Assembly (NCBI GenBank): GCA_900319635.1 | Contig: ONPF01000005.1 | Coordinates: 38,452-102,451, forward strand | Direction of reading: 5' to 3' | Length of the DNA stretch: 64,000 bases | From: an uncultured Eubacteriales bacterium | GTDB lineage: Bacteria; Bacillota; Clostridia; Oscillospirales; Oscillospiraceae | In this document: piece by piece, positions 37,325-46,900 of the stretch | How positions within the stretch are numbered: the first letter of the stretch is position 1 | How the letters are laid out: each line of letters begins with the position of its first letter | Position numbers and translations under genes: made by a program | The notes under the pieces: generated by a model | Seen by the model: the letters and a program-made list of their open reading frames with translations, nothing else | What the model was told of the DNA's origin: nothing | Database searches by the model: none

Positions 37325-38332
37325 ATGTTTTGCAAATACTGCGGAAAACCCATTGACGAGACCACCATGCGCTGCCGCATCTGCGGCCGGCCCGTGGGTA
37401 CGCTGGAGGGCGGCAACGGCTTCTGGGATCTGACGGGCGAGAAGCCCGCCCAGCCCTCCGCCGGGGACGACACCGCTCTGCGGGAGCTGCGGGAGCAGGT
37501 GGAGAGCCTCCGGGAGGAGCTGCAGCAGCTGCAGGCCCGGCCCGCGGCGAAAAAGCACAGCGCGGGCGTGCTGGCGGCGCTGCTGGCGCTTTTGGCGCTG
37601 GCGGTGGGCGTGTTCGCCCTGTTCCAGCTGCGGGGGCTCGCCGGCAGTCTGGAGGAGCTCAAGACCGGCAGCAGCGGAAAGACGGCCATCCCGCCGATCC
37701 CCACCTATGCGAGCTTTGCGGGGGAGAACGGCGCGCCATCCGAGCAGGAGAACCCGACCGGGATCGGCGAGCAGGCGGCCGAAATGCAGCCCGACGAGCC
37801 GGTGCAGCTCGGCCTGCGCACCCCCTGGGAGATGGAGAATGTGGAGAAGATCGAGCTGGACGACGGCGTGAGCTATGTGCTCTGGCCGGGCTACTTCGAC
37901 GGGCCCAGAGGGGAGGGCGACACCAAACGGCAGAGCATCACCCCCCGGGATCCCATCGCCCGGCAGACGGATGTGTATAACATCTTCAACGCCACCTTCC
38001 TGGGCCAGCACACGGGCGATCCGGAGAAGGGCGTGGCGGCGGATCCGGGCAACTTCGACTGCTACTGGGCGAAGGTGGAGCTGGACGAGGACGGGAAGCT
38101 GGCCTCGGTGACGCGCGTTGAGCTGGCGGCGGATCCGGAGCATCCGGATCTGGAGAAGGACAGATTCATCGACAGGATCGGCCCGGGGAATTCCCACGGT
38201 CTGTTCATCATCGGCGGCGCGGAGGACGGCGAGGAGGGCTGCTACGCCCTGATCGCGGAGAGAACCAACAGCCTCACCGGCCGCTACGCCTATGTGAGCG
38301 AGATCATCGAGCTCTATATCAAGGGCAGATAA
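37325..38332 (+). CDS. Zinc-ribbon, coiled-coil, single-pass membrane protein
   Basis: It starts with a zinc ribbon (MFCKYCGKPI...CRICGRPVG), then a coiled coil (REQVESLREELQQLQARP), a membrane helix (residues ~78-98) and a ~230-residue extracytoplasmic part of unknown fold containing LRTPWEMENVEKIELDDG and FDCYWAKVELDEDGKL. The topology puts the ribbon inside and the large domain outside. This layout (ribbon, helix, outside domain) is shared with the two subtilases further down the array. 335 residues; function unknown. Confidence 0.78.
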   Translation: MFCKYCGKPIDETTMRCRICGRPVGTLEGGNGFWDLTGEKPAQPSAGDDTALRELREQVESLREELQQLQARPAAKKHSAGVLAALLALLALAVGVFALFQLRGLAGSLEELKTGSSGKTAIPPIPTYASFAGENGAPSEQENPTGIGEQAAEMQPDEPVQLGLRTPWEMENVEKIELDDGVSYVLWPGYFDGPRGEGDTKRQSITPRDPIARQTDVYNIFNATFLGQHTGDPEKGVAADPGNFDCYWAKVELDEDGKLASVTRVELAADPEHPDLEKDRFIDRIGPGNSHGLFIIGGAEDGEEGCYALIAERTNSLTGRYAYVSEIIELYIKGR

Positions 38333-38343
38333 GGGAGACGGCC

Positions 38344-39315
38344 ATGGCCACGAGACCGGAAGAAAAGAATAGCTGGATCGGCACCACGGACTTTCTCTTC
38401 TCCTTCTGCGAGGAGAAAAAGCCGGAGAACGGGGAGGACAGCTTTGTCTTTTCCCTCAACGAGAGCCGGACGCTGCTGGGCGTGTTCGACGGCTGCGGCG
38501 GCTCCGGCGCCAGCCAGTACGCGCCGCTGAAGAACAAGACCGGGGCCTACCTGGCCGCCCGCGCCGCCTCCGCGGCGTACCGGGACTGGTTTGACCGCCT
38601 GGAGCCCGGAAAAGAGGCCTATCCCCAGGACATCAAGCCCCGGATCCTGGAGTATCTGCGGCTCTGCGAGGCGCAGGGCGGCGCCGAGGGCGGCAGCAAG
38701 CTCATGGGCCGCATGGCCAAAAAGCTGCCCACCACCGCGGCGGTGGCCCTGTGCCAGCCCGGCCGGGGCGGCCTTGCGGACGTACAGCTGCAGTGGGCGG
38801 GGGACTCCCGGGTGTACCTGCTGGACGGGGAGGGCCTTGCCCAGCTCACCGAGGACGACCTGGGCGGCATCGACGCCATGCGCAACCTCTCCGAGGACGG
38901 GGTGCTCACCAATGTCATCAACCTGACCCGGGATTTCACCATCCACAGCGCCCGGATCACCCTGGGGCGGCCCGGGCTGCTCTTCGCGGCGACGGACGGC
39001 TGCTTCGGCTACCTGTCCACCCCCATGGAGTTTGAGTATCTGCTGCTGCGCACCCTGCAGAGCGCGGCAAGCGCCTCGGATTGGGAGAAGACCCTGGCCG
39101 AGGAGATCGGCAAGGTCGCCGGGGACGATTACACTCTCTGCGGCGTGTCCCTGGGCTTCGGCAGCTTCGACAGTCTGAAGCGGCAGCTGGCCGGACGGAC
39201 GGGGGAAGTGTACCGCAACTACATCCGCGGCCTGGAGAGCTGCACCAGGGAGGAAAAGCAGCAGCTCTGGGAGCACTACAGGGAGCACTATCACCGCTAT
39301 CTCTGCCGCGTCTGA
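38344..39315 (+). CDS. PP2C-family protein phosphatase
   Basis: A 323-residue cytoplasmic phosphatase with the metal-binding motifs GEDSF, GVFDGCGG, WAGDSRVYLL, ATDGCFGYL and DDYTL in the normal order. It would reverse phosphorylation by the kinase three genes upstream. The region 90-125 carries an insertion between the first two motifs, and a ~50-residue helical tail extends the C-terminus. AAGGGAG precedes the ATG by six bases. Confidence 0.9.
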   Translation: MATRPEEKNSWIGTTDFLFSFCEEKKPENGEDSFVFSLNESRTLLGVFDGCGGSGASQYAPLKNKTGAYLAARAASAAYRDWFDRLEPGKEAYPQDIKPRILEYLRLCEAQGGAEGGSKLMGRMAKKLPTTAAVALCQPGRGGLADVQLQWAGDSRVYLLDGEGLAQLTEDDLGGIDAMRNLSEDGVLTNVINLTRDFTIHSARITLGRPGLLFAATDGCFGYLSTPMEFEYLLLRTLQSAASASDWEKTLAEEIGKVAGDDYTLCGVSLGFGSFDSLKRQLAGRTGEVYRNYIRGLESCTREEKQQLWEHYREHYHRYLCRV

Positions 39316-39388
39316 GGCGGGGAAAAGGAAGCCGTATCCGTGCATGATCGTTCCATGGAATTCGAAAAGTAATGACAGGAGGCAAATT

Positions 39389-40273
39389 ATGAAGGAGAAA
39401 CTGTTTCAGCCCAAGGTGCTGAGAATCCTTGCCTGTATCCTGCTGGTGGCAAGCCTTGCCATGCTGTTTCTGCCCTGGGAGACGCTGACCATTGACGGAA
39501 AGCCCATGGAAGAACACTTGCGGCGGCTCGGCGTTCCGATGGATGCAGCGCGACAAATGCTGGGAAACGAGCTGACAAACGAGCTTGGCGGCGACGGGAT
39601 GCTTCTTGCAATGGACAGCATTCTGACGGGCAAGATCTCCTTCGTGCAGCGGGCTCGGATCCTGGGGAAAACGGGAGACACGCTACAGAACATGACCGGC
39701 CCGATGCTGGAGATTATGGCCGAGTCCGGCCTTCAGGATACAGAGGAAGGGCCGCTCATGATGAAGATGCTCCGGATGGTTCTGGATTGGGCGAGGGATG
39801 AGATGTACCTCTTCTCCGGGATCTATTGGGGCGTGATGGTGCTGATGATTCTGCTTGCTGCGCTGGCCTTCTTCTGCTTCTGCAAGGGCAAGCGGGGCGG
39901 CATGATCCCCTATCTGGTGCTCTCGGCCTGCCTGTGCGGGATTACGGCCTTTGGCGTCTGGCAGGCAAACAGCCTTATGAACCTGTATGCGGAGCTGCTG
40001 CAGTCGGTTCCGGATTTCCAGATGGGGCTGTCGGTGCTGGGTATCCGCAGCCTGCGGAATCTGTACGGCCTGGGCTGCGGCGCCTGGCTTTGCGTGCTGT
40101 TCGCGGCGCTGGCCTTCGCGCTCAGTTTTGTAAAGCCCCGTGACCCTGCCCGTGCAGTCCTGACGGAGGCGCCGAAAGAGACAGCAGCAGGCGATCCTGC
40201 TCCTCAGAGGGAAGAGACGGAGGGCTTTGAAGCCGCCGCCCCCGCGGAGGGCGGAGAGCAGACGCAAGATTGA
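39389..40273 (+). CDS. Array membrane protein 1 (no zinc ribbon)
   Basis: The first of ten related proteins beginning with a basic residue, a hydrophobic helix and a short (L/P)W motif: here VLRILACILLVASLAMLFLPW. A ~100-residue loop follows, then three more membrane segments and an acidic, Ala/Glu-rich tail. 294 residues. AGGAGG six bases upstream fixes the ATG at 39389. It lacks zinc-binding cysteines, unlike the next three proteins. Family unknown to me. Confidence 0.75.
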   Translation: MKEKLFQPKVLRILACILLVASLAMLFLPWETLTIDGKPMEEHLRRLGVPMDAARQMLGNELTNELGGDGMLLAMDSILTGKISFVQRARILGKTGDTLQNMTGPMLEIMAESGLQDTEEGPLMMKMLRMVLDWARDEMYLFSGIYWGVMVLMILLAALAFFCFCKGKRGGMIPYLVLSACLCGITAFGVWQANSLMNLYAELLQSVPDFQMGLSVLGIRSLRNLYGLGCGAWLCVLFAALAFALSFVKPRDPARAVLTEAPKETAAGDPAPQREETEGFEAAAPAEGGEQTQD

Positions 40274-40282
40274 TCCTTCTTT

Positions 40283-40310
40283 CGGGAACCCGGCGCGGCC
40301 CGGGTTCCCG
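40283..40310 (+). other. Intercistronic GC-rich hairpin
   Basis: CGGGAACCCGG pairs with CCGGGTTCCCG; there is no T-run, so it may affect mRNA processing or partial termination within the array. Confidence 0.55.
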
Positions 40311-40412
40311 CAGGACTGAGCCATGAGGACTTCATGGCTGAGTCGTGCAAATCATGCTGCGCGTGGGAGGCGCTGTAGGCGCCGCCCAAATTTCCGGAAA
40401 GAGAGTGATGCT

Positions 40413-42221
40413 ATGTCCACGAAAACCAAGACATCCATGGCGATGAAGATCGTCGCCATCGTGCTGATCCTGGCCAGCGCCGCCATGCTGTTTCTGCCCT
40501 GGATGAAGGTGGCGGTCAACTATTACGGCACCACCATCTCCGGCGGCGACATCCTGCGCAGAGCTGCCGAAGAGGATGGCTTAAACGAGGAGGCCTTCGA
40601 AAGGAAACTCCGGCAGGAGATCAATGAGAGAGCAGACAATGTCCAGAGGTATTACGGCGTTCGCCTGGACGCCGATACCCTGTACGATACGGTGCTGCTG
40701 CTGGTACGCTTTGCCTGGTCTCCCTTCTCCTTGAGCAGGCTCCTGGGCAATGTGAAGAGCCTGACGCCCCAGCTCACCCAACTGATGGAAATGGAAAGCG
40801 GCTATAAGAGCTCGAACTTCTCAGAGGCGGCCTCCAGTCTGGGTCTGGCGCGGATCATTCTGCTGATCCTTTTGATCCTGACCCTGGCCATGGCGGCGGT
40901 GGCCCTGGTCTGCATCCTGACGGATCACCGCCTTGGCGTGCTGCCCTATGTGGTTTTCACCCTGATTCTGCTGGTGCTGTTCATTGTGGTCATCATCGTG
41001 GCCAACAACCATAAGACAGAGATCCTGAGCCTGCTGGACGGCGAATACCTGGAAGACGCGATCTCCCTTCGCATCGGCTTCGGCGGCATCCTCTGCGCCG
41101 TTCTGGCCATCCTGGGCTTCGCGGCGCCCTTCCTGCCCATCGGGAAGCGGGAGCCTGTCCTTGCCGAGGGCGCTCCCACGGCCTGGAAGTGCCCCCACTG
41201 CGGCGCTGCGCGCAAGGCCAGTGAAAAATTCTGCCTCCAGTGCGGCGCCAAGCGGCCGGAGACCGCCCCTACCAGGGCGCCTGCCGGCTGGAAGTGCCCC
41301 GGCTGCGGCACCATGCTGCGGGCGGATCAGCGCTTCTGCCTCTACTGCGGCACCAAGCGTCCCGAGCAGCCCGCCCCCGCCCCCGCGCCGAGAGCGGCGG
41401 CCCCGGCCCAGAGCGCGCTGCGCTGCGCCCAGTGCGGCACGGCCCTGAAGCCCGGGCAGAAGTTCTGCCCCCGCTGCGGCGGCAAGCAGCCGGAGACGGC
41501 TGCCGCCCCGGCCCCCGCGCCGGCGGCCCGTCCCGCGGCTGCCGCCGGCTGGGTCTGCCCCGGCTGCGGCGCGAAGCTGAATGCAAGCCAGAAGTTCTGC
41601 CCTCGCTGCGGCGGCAAGCGGCCGGAGACGGCTGCCGCCCCCGCCCCCGCGCCGGCGGCCCGTCCCGCGGCGCCCGCCGAGTGGGTCTGCCCCGGCTGCG
41701 GCACAAAGCTGAGCGCGAGCCAGAAATTCTGCTATACCTGCGGCGCCAAAAAGCCCGAGGCGCCCGCGCCTGTTCCGACGCCTGCCCCCGCCCCCAAGCC
41801 CAGAGTCTGCGCCCAGTGCGGTGCGGCGCTCCGGGAGGGGATGGCCTTTTGCCCCGTCTGCGGCACCCGCGCCGAGGAGCCGAAGCCGGCGGAGAGCTTT
41901 ATCCCCCTGACTGCCGAGGAGCCGAAGCCCGTGGAGAACGGTATCCCCCTGACTGCCGAGGAGCCCAAGCCGGAGGAGAGCTACAAGCCCGCCCATGCCG
42001 CGCCGGAGCCCGAGGCCAGCTCTGACCCGGCCTCCTTCGAGGAGCTGGATGAGCCCACGATCATGTTCCGCCCCGCGCGGCGCAAGGCGCCCCTCGCCCC
42101 TGCCGCCCCCGCGGAGACGGAGAAGGCGGAGGAGCCTGCCGCGCCGGTGACCGCGGAGGAGCCCGCCGCCCCCGAGATGACGGCGACCGGCTTCCAGGCC
42201 CCTTCGGACGACGACTTATAA
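40413..42221 (+). CDS. Array membrane protein 2 with six zinc ribbons and DDDL tail
   Basis: Four membrane segments (first: MKIVAIVLILASAAMLFLPW) are followed by six successive double-CxxC zinc ribbons, residues ~255-490, each of the form CPxCGxxL-(10)-FCPxCGxKxPE and joined by Pro/Ala linkers. An acidic tail with a repeated P(L)TAEEPKP phrase ends FQAPSDDDL, the same tag as the kinase. 602 residues; the largest of the family. The ribbons are probably cytoplasmic and mediate assembly; the tandem copies look recently amplified because the DNA of ribbons 3-5 is very similar. Confidence 0.82.
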   Translation: MSTKTKTSMAMKIVAIVLILASAAMLFLPWMKVAVNYYGTTISGGDILRRAAEEDGLNEEAFERKLRQEINERADNVQRYYGVRLDADTLYDTVLLLVRFAWSPFSLSRLLGNVKSLTPQLTQLMEMESGYKSSNFSEAASSLGLARIILLILLILTLAMAAVALVCILTDHRLGVLPYVVFTLILLVLFIVVIIVANNHKTEILSLLDGEYLEDAISLRIGFGGILCAVLAILGFAAPFLPIGKREPVLAEGAPTAWKCPHCGAARKASEKFCLQCGAKRPETAPTRAPAGWKCPGCGTMLRADQRFCLYCGTKRPEQPAPAPAPRAAAPAQSALRCAQCGTALKPGQKFCPRCGGKQPETAAAPAPAPAARPAAAAGWVCPGCGAKLNASQKFCPRCGGKRPETAAAPAPAPAARPAAPAEWVCPGCGTKLSASQKFCYTCGAKKPEAPAPVPTPAPAPKPRVCAQCGAALREGMAFCPVCGTRAEEPKPAESFIPLTAEEPKPVENGIPLTAEEPKPEESYKPAHAAPEPEASSDPASFEELDEPTIMFRPARRKAPLAPAAPAETEKAEEPAAPVTAEEPAAPEMTATGFQAPSDDDL

Positions 42222-42267
42222 GACCCCTGCCCGGGCGAGCCCCGGGCGGGAGAAAGCGAGCAAACCC

Positions 42268-43263
42268 ATGAACAAACGCAAAAGCCCTATCGGCATCAAA
42301 ATCATCGCCTGCCTGCTCCTGCTGGGGAGTCTGGCCTGCTGCCTGCTGCCCTGGATGAAGATCTCCATCGACGTGGGCGTGGAGCAGGAGCGGATGAACC
42401 CCGGCGAGCTCATCCAGACCTTCCTGGGAATGGACGCTGCCGCGGCCAAGGATAACGCCATCGCCGCCCTGCGGGGGGAGGGCGTTCCCTTCGACGCGGA
42501 GGCGCTCTCCCGCCTGCTGGATCGGCTGCTGGACGGGCACTTCAAGCTCCCGGACTTCCCCTCCTTCTGCGGAGACCTGGGCGCCTTCTGCCGGGATTTC
42601 CAGCGGCCGGAGCTGGGAAGGAGCCTGGACACGGCGCGGCTCGTCTGCTGGATCGCGCTGGCGCTGCTGGCGCTGCTCTGGATCCTGGCGCTCTGCTGCC
42701 AGCTGACGGATCACCGCTGGGGCATCCTGCCCTACCTGCTGCTGGCGGTATGCATCACGGCGGGGCTCTATGTGCTCCGCGCCGAGCTGAACCGCTATCT
42801 GATGGAAGATGGCGACGCCCTCCTGACCGGGATGGGGCTGAGCTGGCTGGTCAGCTACCTGCACATCGGCATGGACATCGTGAAGATGGGCATCGGCGCC
42901 CTGCTCTGCCCCTTCCTGGCCCTGCTGGCGCTGCTGCTCTCCGGCATCCGCAAAAAGGCGCCGGCGAAAAGCGCGGCGGCCTCGCCCTACCCCGCCCGGC
43001 GCGTCCAGAGCGCGCAGCCCCGCCCCGCTCCCGTCCGGGAGGGCGGCTGGCTCTGCTCCGGCTGCGGCCGCCGCTGCGGGCCGGATGAAAACTTCTGCAA
43101 GATCTGCGGGAGTGAGCGCCCCAGGCTGCCCGCGCTGCGGCGCTGCCCCGACTGCGGGGAGTCCCTTCCCCCGGAGGCCACCTTCTGCACCGCCTGCGGC
43201 GCCGATCTCCGCCTGCCGCGGGAGGCGACGAGCTTCCCCCGACCCGACGGGGGCGAAACCTGA
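42268..43263 (+). CDS. Array membrane protein 3 with two zinc ribbons
   Basis: The N-terminal helix reads IKIIACLLLLGSLACCLLPW, matching the array family; a ~95-residue loop and three further helices follow. Residues ~260-320 hold two zinc ribbons (CSGCGRRCGPDENFCKICG and CPDCGESLPPEATFCTACG). 331 residues. The loop sequence is the most similar to array proteins 1 and 2 in length, so these three form a subgroup. No DDDL tail. Confidence 0.78.
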   Translation: MNKRKSPIGIKIIACLLLLGSLACCLLPWMKISIDVGVEQERMNPGELIQTFLGMDAAAAKDNAIAALRGEGVPFDAEALSRLLDRLLDGHFKLPDFPSFCGDLGAFCRDFQRPELGRSLDTARLVCWIALALLALLWILALCCQLTDHRWGILPYLLLAVCITAGLYVLRAELNRYLMEDGDALLTGMGLSWLVSYLHIGMDIVKMGIGALLCPFLALLALLLSGIRKKAPAKSAAASPYPARRVQSAQPRPAPVREGGWLCSGCGRRCGPDENFCKICGSERPRLPALRRCPDCGESLPPEATFCTACGADLRLPREATSFPRPDGGET

Positions 43264-43338
43264 ATCGCAGTACCCGCTGCCGAGCGCCCCGGCGCAGGGC
43301 AGTGTTGCTGAAACGTCAAAGAGAAAGGAAGGATATCA

Positions 43339-43986
43339 ATGGAATTCGGTAAAAAGCAAATCACTCTGTTCAAGGCAATCTCCCTGGCGCTGATCGCAGT
43401 CTGCTTCTTCACCCTGTTCACGCCCTGGCTCGGCATGGCTGAGGGAGGCGTGATCGGCGGCACCATCATGTTTTCCTGCGGCGAGTATGGAAGCAGCTTC
43501 TGGTCTGTCATGCTCATCATCAACGCGATCCTGCTCATCCTGCTGGCCGCCCTTGCCATCTACGGCCTGCTGAAGGACAAAAACAGTCTGGTGCTGCCCT
43601 TCGCCATCGTGGGCTTCATCAGCTTTTTCCTGGCGGTGTTCCAGAAGGCCTTCGTTGGTAGCAGCAGCTTGCATGTGGGCATCGGCGCGTGGCTGACGCT
43701 TTTCCTCAGCGTGCTGGCCTTTGTGGCGGCGCTGCTGGACAATCTGGCCGCCGGCAAGCCCGCCTTCTCCCTGGCCGACTTCGGCATTCAGCCCGGCGCT
43801 GTCCGCGTGAACAGAGGCGTCGGCGGCTGGACTTGCCCCAACTGCGGCGCCAGACAGGGCGCGGCCCAGAACTTCTGCGACCGCTGCGGCACGAAAAAGC
43901 CGGAGCCGCCCCGCTGCCCCAACTGCGGCAAGATCGCCCGCCCCGGCGAGGGCTTCTGCTCCGACTGCGGCAGCCGGCTGCAGTAA
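43339..43986 (+). CDS. Array membrane protein 4 with two zinc ribbons
   Basis: A shorter 215-residue member with four closely spaced helices and no large loop (starts ITLFKAISLALIAVCFFTLF, TPW). Two ribbons at the C-terminus read CPNCGARQGAAQNFCDRCG and CPNCGKIARPGEGFCSDCG. GAGAAAGGAAGG precedes the ATG. It is closest to array proteins 5 and 6. Confidence 0.78.
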   Translation: MEFGKKQITLFKAISLALIAVCFFTLFTPWLGMAEGGVIGGTIMFSCGEYGSSFWSVMLIINAILLILLAALAIYGLLKDKNSLVLPFAIVGFISFFLAVFQKAFVGSSSLHVGIGAWLTLFLSVLAFVAALLDNLAAGKPAFSLADFGIQPGAVRVNRGVGGWTCPNCGARQGAAQNFCDRCGTKKPEPPRCPNCGKIARPGEGFCSDCGSRLQ

Positions 43987-44043
43987 GGAAACCGTATCTT
44001 ACCCGGAGGCTCTTCGGGAAATAAAAAAGAAAGGATGATCCCC

Positions 44044-44751
44044 ATGTCGTTTGATTTCCGTTCCCTGTCCCTGTTCAAGATCATCGCCCTGGTTCTCGTC
44101 GTGCTCTGCTTCATCATGCTGTTCCTGCCCTGGATCACGGTGTCCGCCCTTGGACAGAGTGAGTCCGTCAACGTTTTCGGCACCAGCATTGAAGGCGAGG
44201 TCGGCAGCTTCTGGTCCGTGATGCTGGTCATCTTCGCCATCCTGGCCATTCTTGCCATCCTCCTGGCTGTTTTCGGCATTCTGACGGGACGCAACAACCT
44301 TGTCCTTCCCCTGGGCTGCCTGGCTGTGCTGATGTTCCTCTTCGCCTTCTTCCAGGTTCTGCACGTGAAGGGCGAACTCAAGGCCCAACTGGGTGAGTAC
44401 GCCTCCTATATGGGCGGCCTGCTGAAGATTCACGTGGGCGTGGGCGGCTGGCTGTTCCTGCTCTTCGGGCTGGGCGCCTGCGGCCTGCTGTTCTATGAGG
44501 ATCGCACCCAGGGCAAGAATTTCTTTGACTTCTCCGCGGTCAAGTCCGCCGGCGTTTCCATGCCCAAGGTGAACCTGGGCGCCATCGGCGGATGGACCTG
44601 CACCAACTGCGGCGCCAAGAACGGCAGCGGCCAGAACTTCTGCACCAGCTGCGGCACCAAGAAGCCCGAGCCCCGCCGCTGCGCCAACTGCGGCGCCACC
44701 CTCAAGCCGGGCGAGGCCTTCTGCTCCAACTGCGGCACCCGCGCCGAGTGA
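44044..44751 (+). CDS. Array membrane protein 5 with two zinc ribbons
   Basis: A 235-residue four-helix protein (SLFKIIALVLVVLCFIMLF, LPW) with two C-terminal ribbons (CTNCGAKNGSGQNFCTSCG and CANCGATLKPGEAFCSNCG). The first ~45 bases of the gene and its ribosome region are identical to those of the following gene, and the helical parts are highly similar, so the two arose by recent tandem duplication. The ATG at 44044 has AAAGGA at nine bases; an upstream ATG (44035) overlaps that site. Confidence 0.78.
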   Translation: MSFDFRSLSLFKIIALVLVVLCFIMLFLPWITVSALGQSESVNVFGTSIEGEVGSFWSVMLVIFAILAILAILLAVFGILTGRNNLVLPLGCLAVLMFLFAFFQVLHVKGELKAQLGEYASYMGGLLKIHVGVGGWLFLLFGLGACGLLFYEDRTQGKNFFDFSAVKSAGVSMPKVNLGAIGGWTCTNCGAKNGSGQNFCTSCGTKKPEPRRCANCGATLKPGEAFCSNCGTRAE

Positions 44752-44814
44752 GCTTCCCGCCCCTCCGTTCGGAAAATCACACAACATTAAGAGAAAAGAG
44801 AAAGGATGATCCCC

Positions 44815-45324
44815 ATGTCGTTTGATTTCCGTTCCCTGTCCCTGTTCAAGATCATCGCGCTGGTTCTCGTCGCCCTCTGCCTCATCATGCTGTTCCTGCC
44901 CTGGCTGACCGTGTCCATCTCCGCCTTCGGCTACAGCGAGAGCGAGAGCCTCAACGCCTTCAAGACCGGTGCTGAAGGGCTCGGCAGCTTCTGGTCGGTG
45001 GTGCTGGTCATCCTGGCCATCGTGGCGATCCTCGCGATCCTGCTGGCGGTCTACGGCATCCTGACCGGGCGCAACAACTATGTGCTGCCCCTGGCCTGCC
45101 TTGCCGTGCTGATGTTCCTCTTCGCCTTCTTCCAGGTCCTGCATGTGAAGGGCATGATGAAGGCCGAGATGGGCGAGTACGCCGCCCTTGTGAGCAACAT
45201 GGTGAAGATCCACATCGGTGTGGGCGGCTGGCTGTTCCTGCTCTTCGGCCTGGGCGCCTGCGGCGTGCTGTTCTATGAGGATTACAGCCAGGGCAACAAC
45301 TTCTTCGACTTTTCTCTCAAGTAA
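44815..45324 (+). CDS. Array membrane protein 6, duplicate without zinc ribbon
   Basis: The 169-residue product matches array protein 5 over its four membrane segments but stops at FFDFSLK, exactly where the ribbons of protein 5 would follow. So the duplicate either lost the ribbon module or the neighbour gained it. The ribosome site and first codons are the same as in the preceding gene. Confidence 0.76.
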   Translation: MSFDFRSLSLFKIIALVLVALCLIMLFLPWLTVSISAFGYSESESLNAFKTGAEGLGSFWSVVLVILAIVAILAILLAVYGILTGRNNYVLPLACLAVLMFLFAFFQVLHVKGMMKAEMGEYAALVSNMVKIHIGVGGWLFLLFGLGACGVLFYEDYSQGNNFFDFSLK

Positions 45325-45405
45325 GACAAGAAGGCTGCTGCGGCCGTGACCGGGGGGAAAGCCCCCGGCCGCGCCGCGCCCTGAAAAAGAGAGGAGCAAT
45401 GGTAC

Positions 45406-45906
45406 ATGACGAAAACCAACCCGATTTTTCGCATCCTGGCCATCGTGCTGATCCTGGCAAGCCTCGGCATGAGCTTCCTGCCCTGGCTTGTCCCCGGACG
45501 GGAGTTTGCCTATCTCCCGAATGAGTCCATATTCGATATTGCCCGCTCCTACTGGGAGACAACAAAGAAGATGATGGCGGACGGCTTTGACCTGAGCAAA
45601 TCCACCACGGCGGACATCCTCTTCAGCGCGGCGATGATCCTGGTTCTTGTCACGGCGATCCTGGGGATCGTCCTGGCAGCCTGCGGCCTTCGCTGGGGCG
45701 GGATCCCCTATGCTGTTTTCGCTGTGATCCTGACGGCCGTCTTCTTCTTTTATTTCTTGAAATACGGCAACAGCTATTTTTATCAGCATTTCGGCGTCCG
45801 GCCCTTCCATATGGGAGTCGGCGCGATCCTGTTTGCGGTGCTGGCGGTTGCCGCCGCAGTGTGCCTGCTCCTGCCGAAAAAAGCGGCCGTACCGGCTGAG
45901 GCCTGA
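45406..45906 (+). CDS. Array membrane protein 7 (no zinc ribbon)
   Basis: 166 residues with the family start IFRILAIVLILASLGMSFLPW and three more helices separated by a ~45-residue loop. The C-terminus (LPKKAAVPAEA) is short and lacks ribbons. A strong hairpin with GGGGG/CCCCC arms lies in the 80-base gap upstream. Confidence 0.74.
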   Translation: MTKTNPIFRILAIVLILASLGMSFLPWLVPGREFAYLPNESIFDIARSYWETTKKMMADGFDLSKSTTADILFSAAMILVLVTAILGIVLAACGLRWGGIPYAVFAVILTAVFFFYFLKYGNSYFYQHFGVRPFHMGVGAILFAVLAVAAAVCLLLPKKAAVPAEA

Positions 45907-45966
45907 CGGCAAATACCCACCCACGTCCGTTCAACTCCGTTCAAGAAAGAGAGGAGAAATCGTATC

Positions 45967-46773
45967 GTGAAAAAAACCCATCCTGTGGGAAGAGCCCTGG
46001 CGGCAGTCTTTGCGCTTGCCAGCATGGGCATGATCTTCCTGAGCTGGCTCAGCAGCTATGCGTCTTACTGGGATCTGCTGGAGCCCATGCTGGACTATCT
46101 GAAATACGCCGTGCAGGAAACGGAGACCCTGATTTTCCTGATCATCACTGCGGTTTTTGTGGTTACGGGCATCACCGCCGTCATCTGCGCCTGCACCGGC
46201 GCAAAGGGAGGCGTGTTCCCCCACATCATCAGCGCCCTGGCGGCTGCCGGGTACTTTGTGTACGCCATCAGTGAGATGGGCGGCGGCCTGGGCGATCTGG
46301 GCGTCGGCGGCTGGCTCTGCGTGGGCTTTGCCGTTGCCGCGTTCATCTGCATGTTCATTCCCGACAACGCCGGCGCCCGCCCGGCCTACGGCGGCGCGTA
46401 CGGCGGCGCCGCGCCCGTCAAGGCCTCCCCCAGCACCTGGACCTGCCCCAAGTGCGGCACGATCCTGGCGGATCGGGAGCGCTTCTGCCCCAACTGCGGC
46501 AACTCCCGCGCCGTGACCCCCGCCCCGAATCCGGGCCCCGCTCCCGCGGTGCAGCGCTGCGCCTCCTGCGGCGCCACGCTGGAGAAGGGCGCCAGCTTCT
46601 GCCCCAACTGCGGCTCCCCCGTGGGCGGCGCCAGACCGGCCGCGGCTTACACCGCCCCCAGAACGCCGACCTACACCGCGCCGAGCGCACCCAGCTACCC
46701 CGCGCCGAGCGCGCCCCAGCCCCAGGATCCCGCCCCCAAGGGCTTCCACAGCGCCGGGGACGACGATCTCTGA
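45967..46773 (+). CDS. Array membrane protein 8 with two zinc ribbons and DDDL tail
   Basis: It starts at a GTG (45967) after GAGAGGAG. Four helices (first: GRALAAVFALASMGMIFLSW) lead to two ribbons (CPKCGTILADRERFCPNCG and CASCGATLEKGASFCPNCG), a Pro/Tyr-rich repeat stretch (TYTAPSAPSYPAPSAPQP) and the terminal FHSAGDDDL, again the tag seen on the kinase. 268 residues. Confidence 0.78.
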   Translation: MKKTHPVGRALAAVFALASMGMIFLSWLSSYASYWDLLEPMLDYLKYAVQETETLIFLIITAVFVVTGITAVICACTGAKGGVFPHIISALAAAGYFVYAISEMGGGLGDLGVGGWLCVGFAVAAFICMFIPDNAGARPAYGGAYGGAAPVKASPSTWTCPKCGTILADRERFCPNCGNSRAVTPAPNPGPAPAVQRCASCGATLEKGASFCPNCGSPVGGARPAAAYTAPRTPTYTAPSAPSYPAPSAPQPQDPAPKGFHSAGDDDL

Positions 46774-46900
46774 GCCCCAGCACCTCTTCGTTTGCCGCTG
46801 TTCCCGTCTGAACGGCGGGAGCGGGGAATGATAGTCACAGGAAAGCAACCAAGCGGACCGAAACGCATGAGGCGTTTCCGGAGAAAAGAAAGGAGAAAGC

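Noticed and set aside
44035-44046. Upstream ATG start (MIPMSF) for array protein 5, also at 44806 for protein 6
   Set aside because: That ATG lies inside the AAAGGATGA ribosome site; the next ATG has normal spacing.
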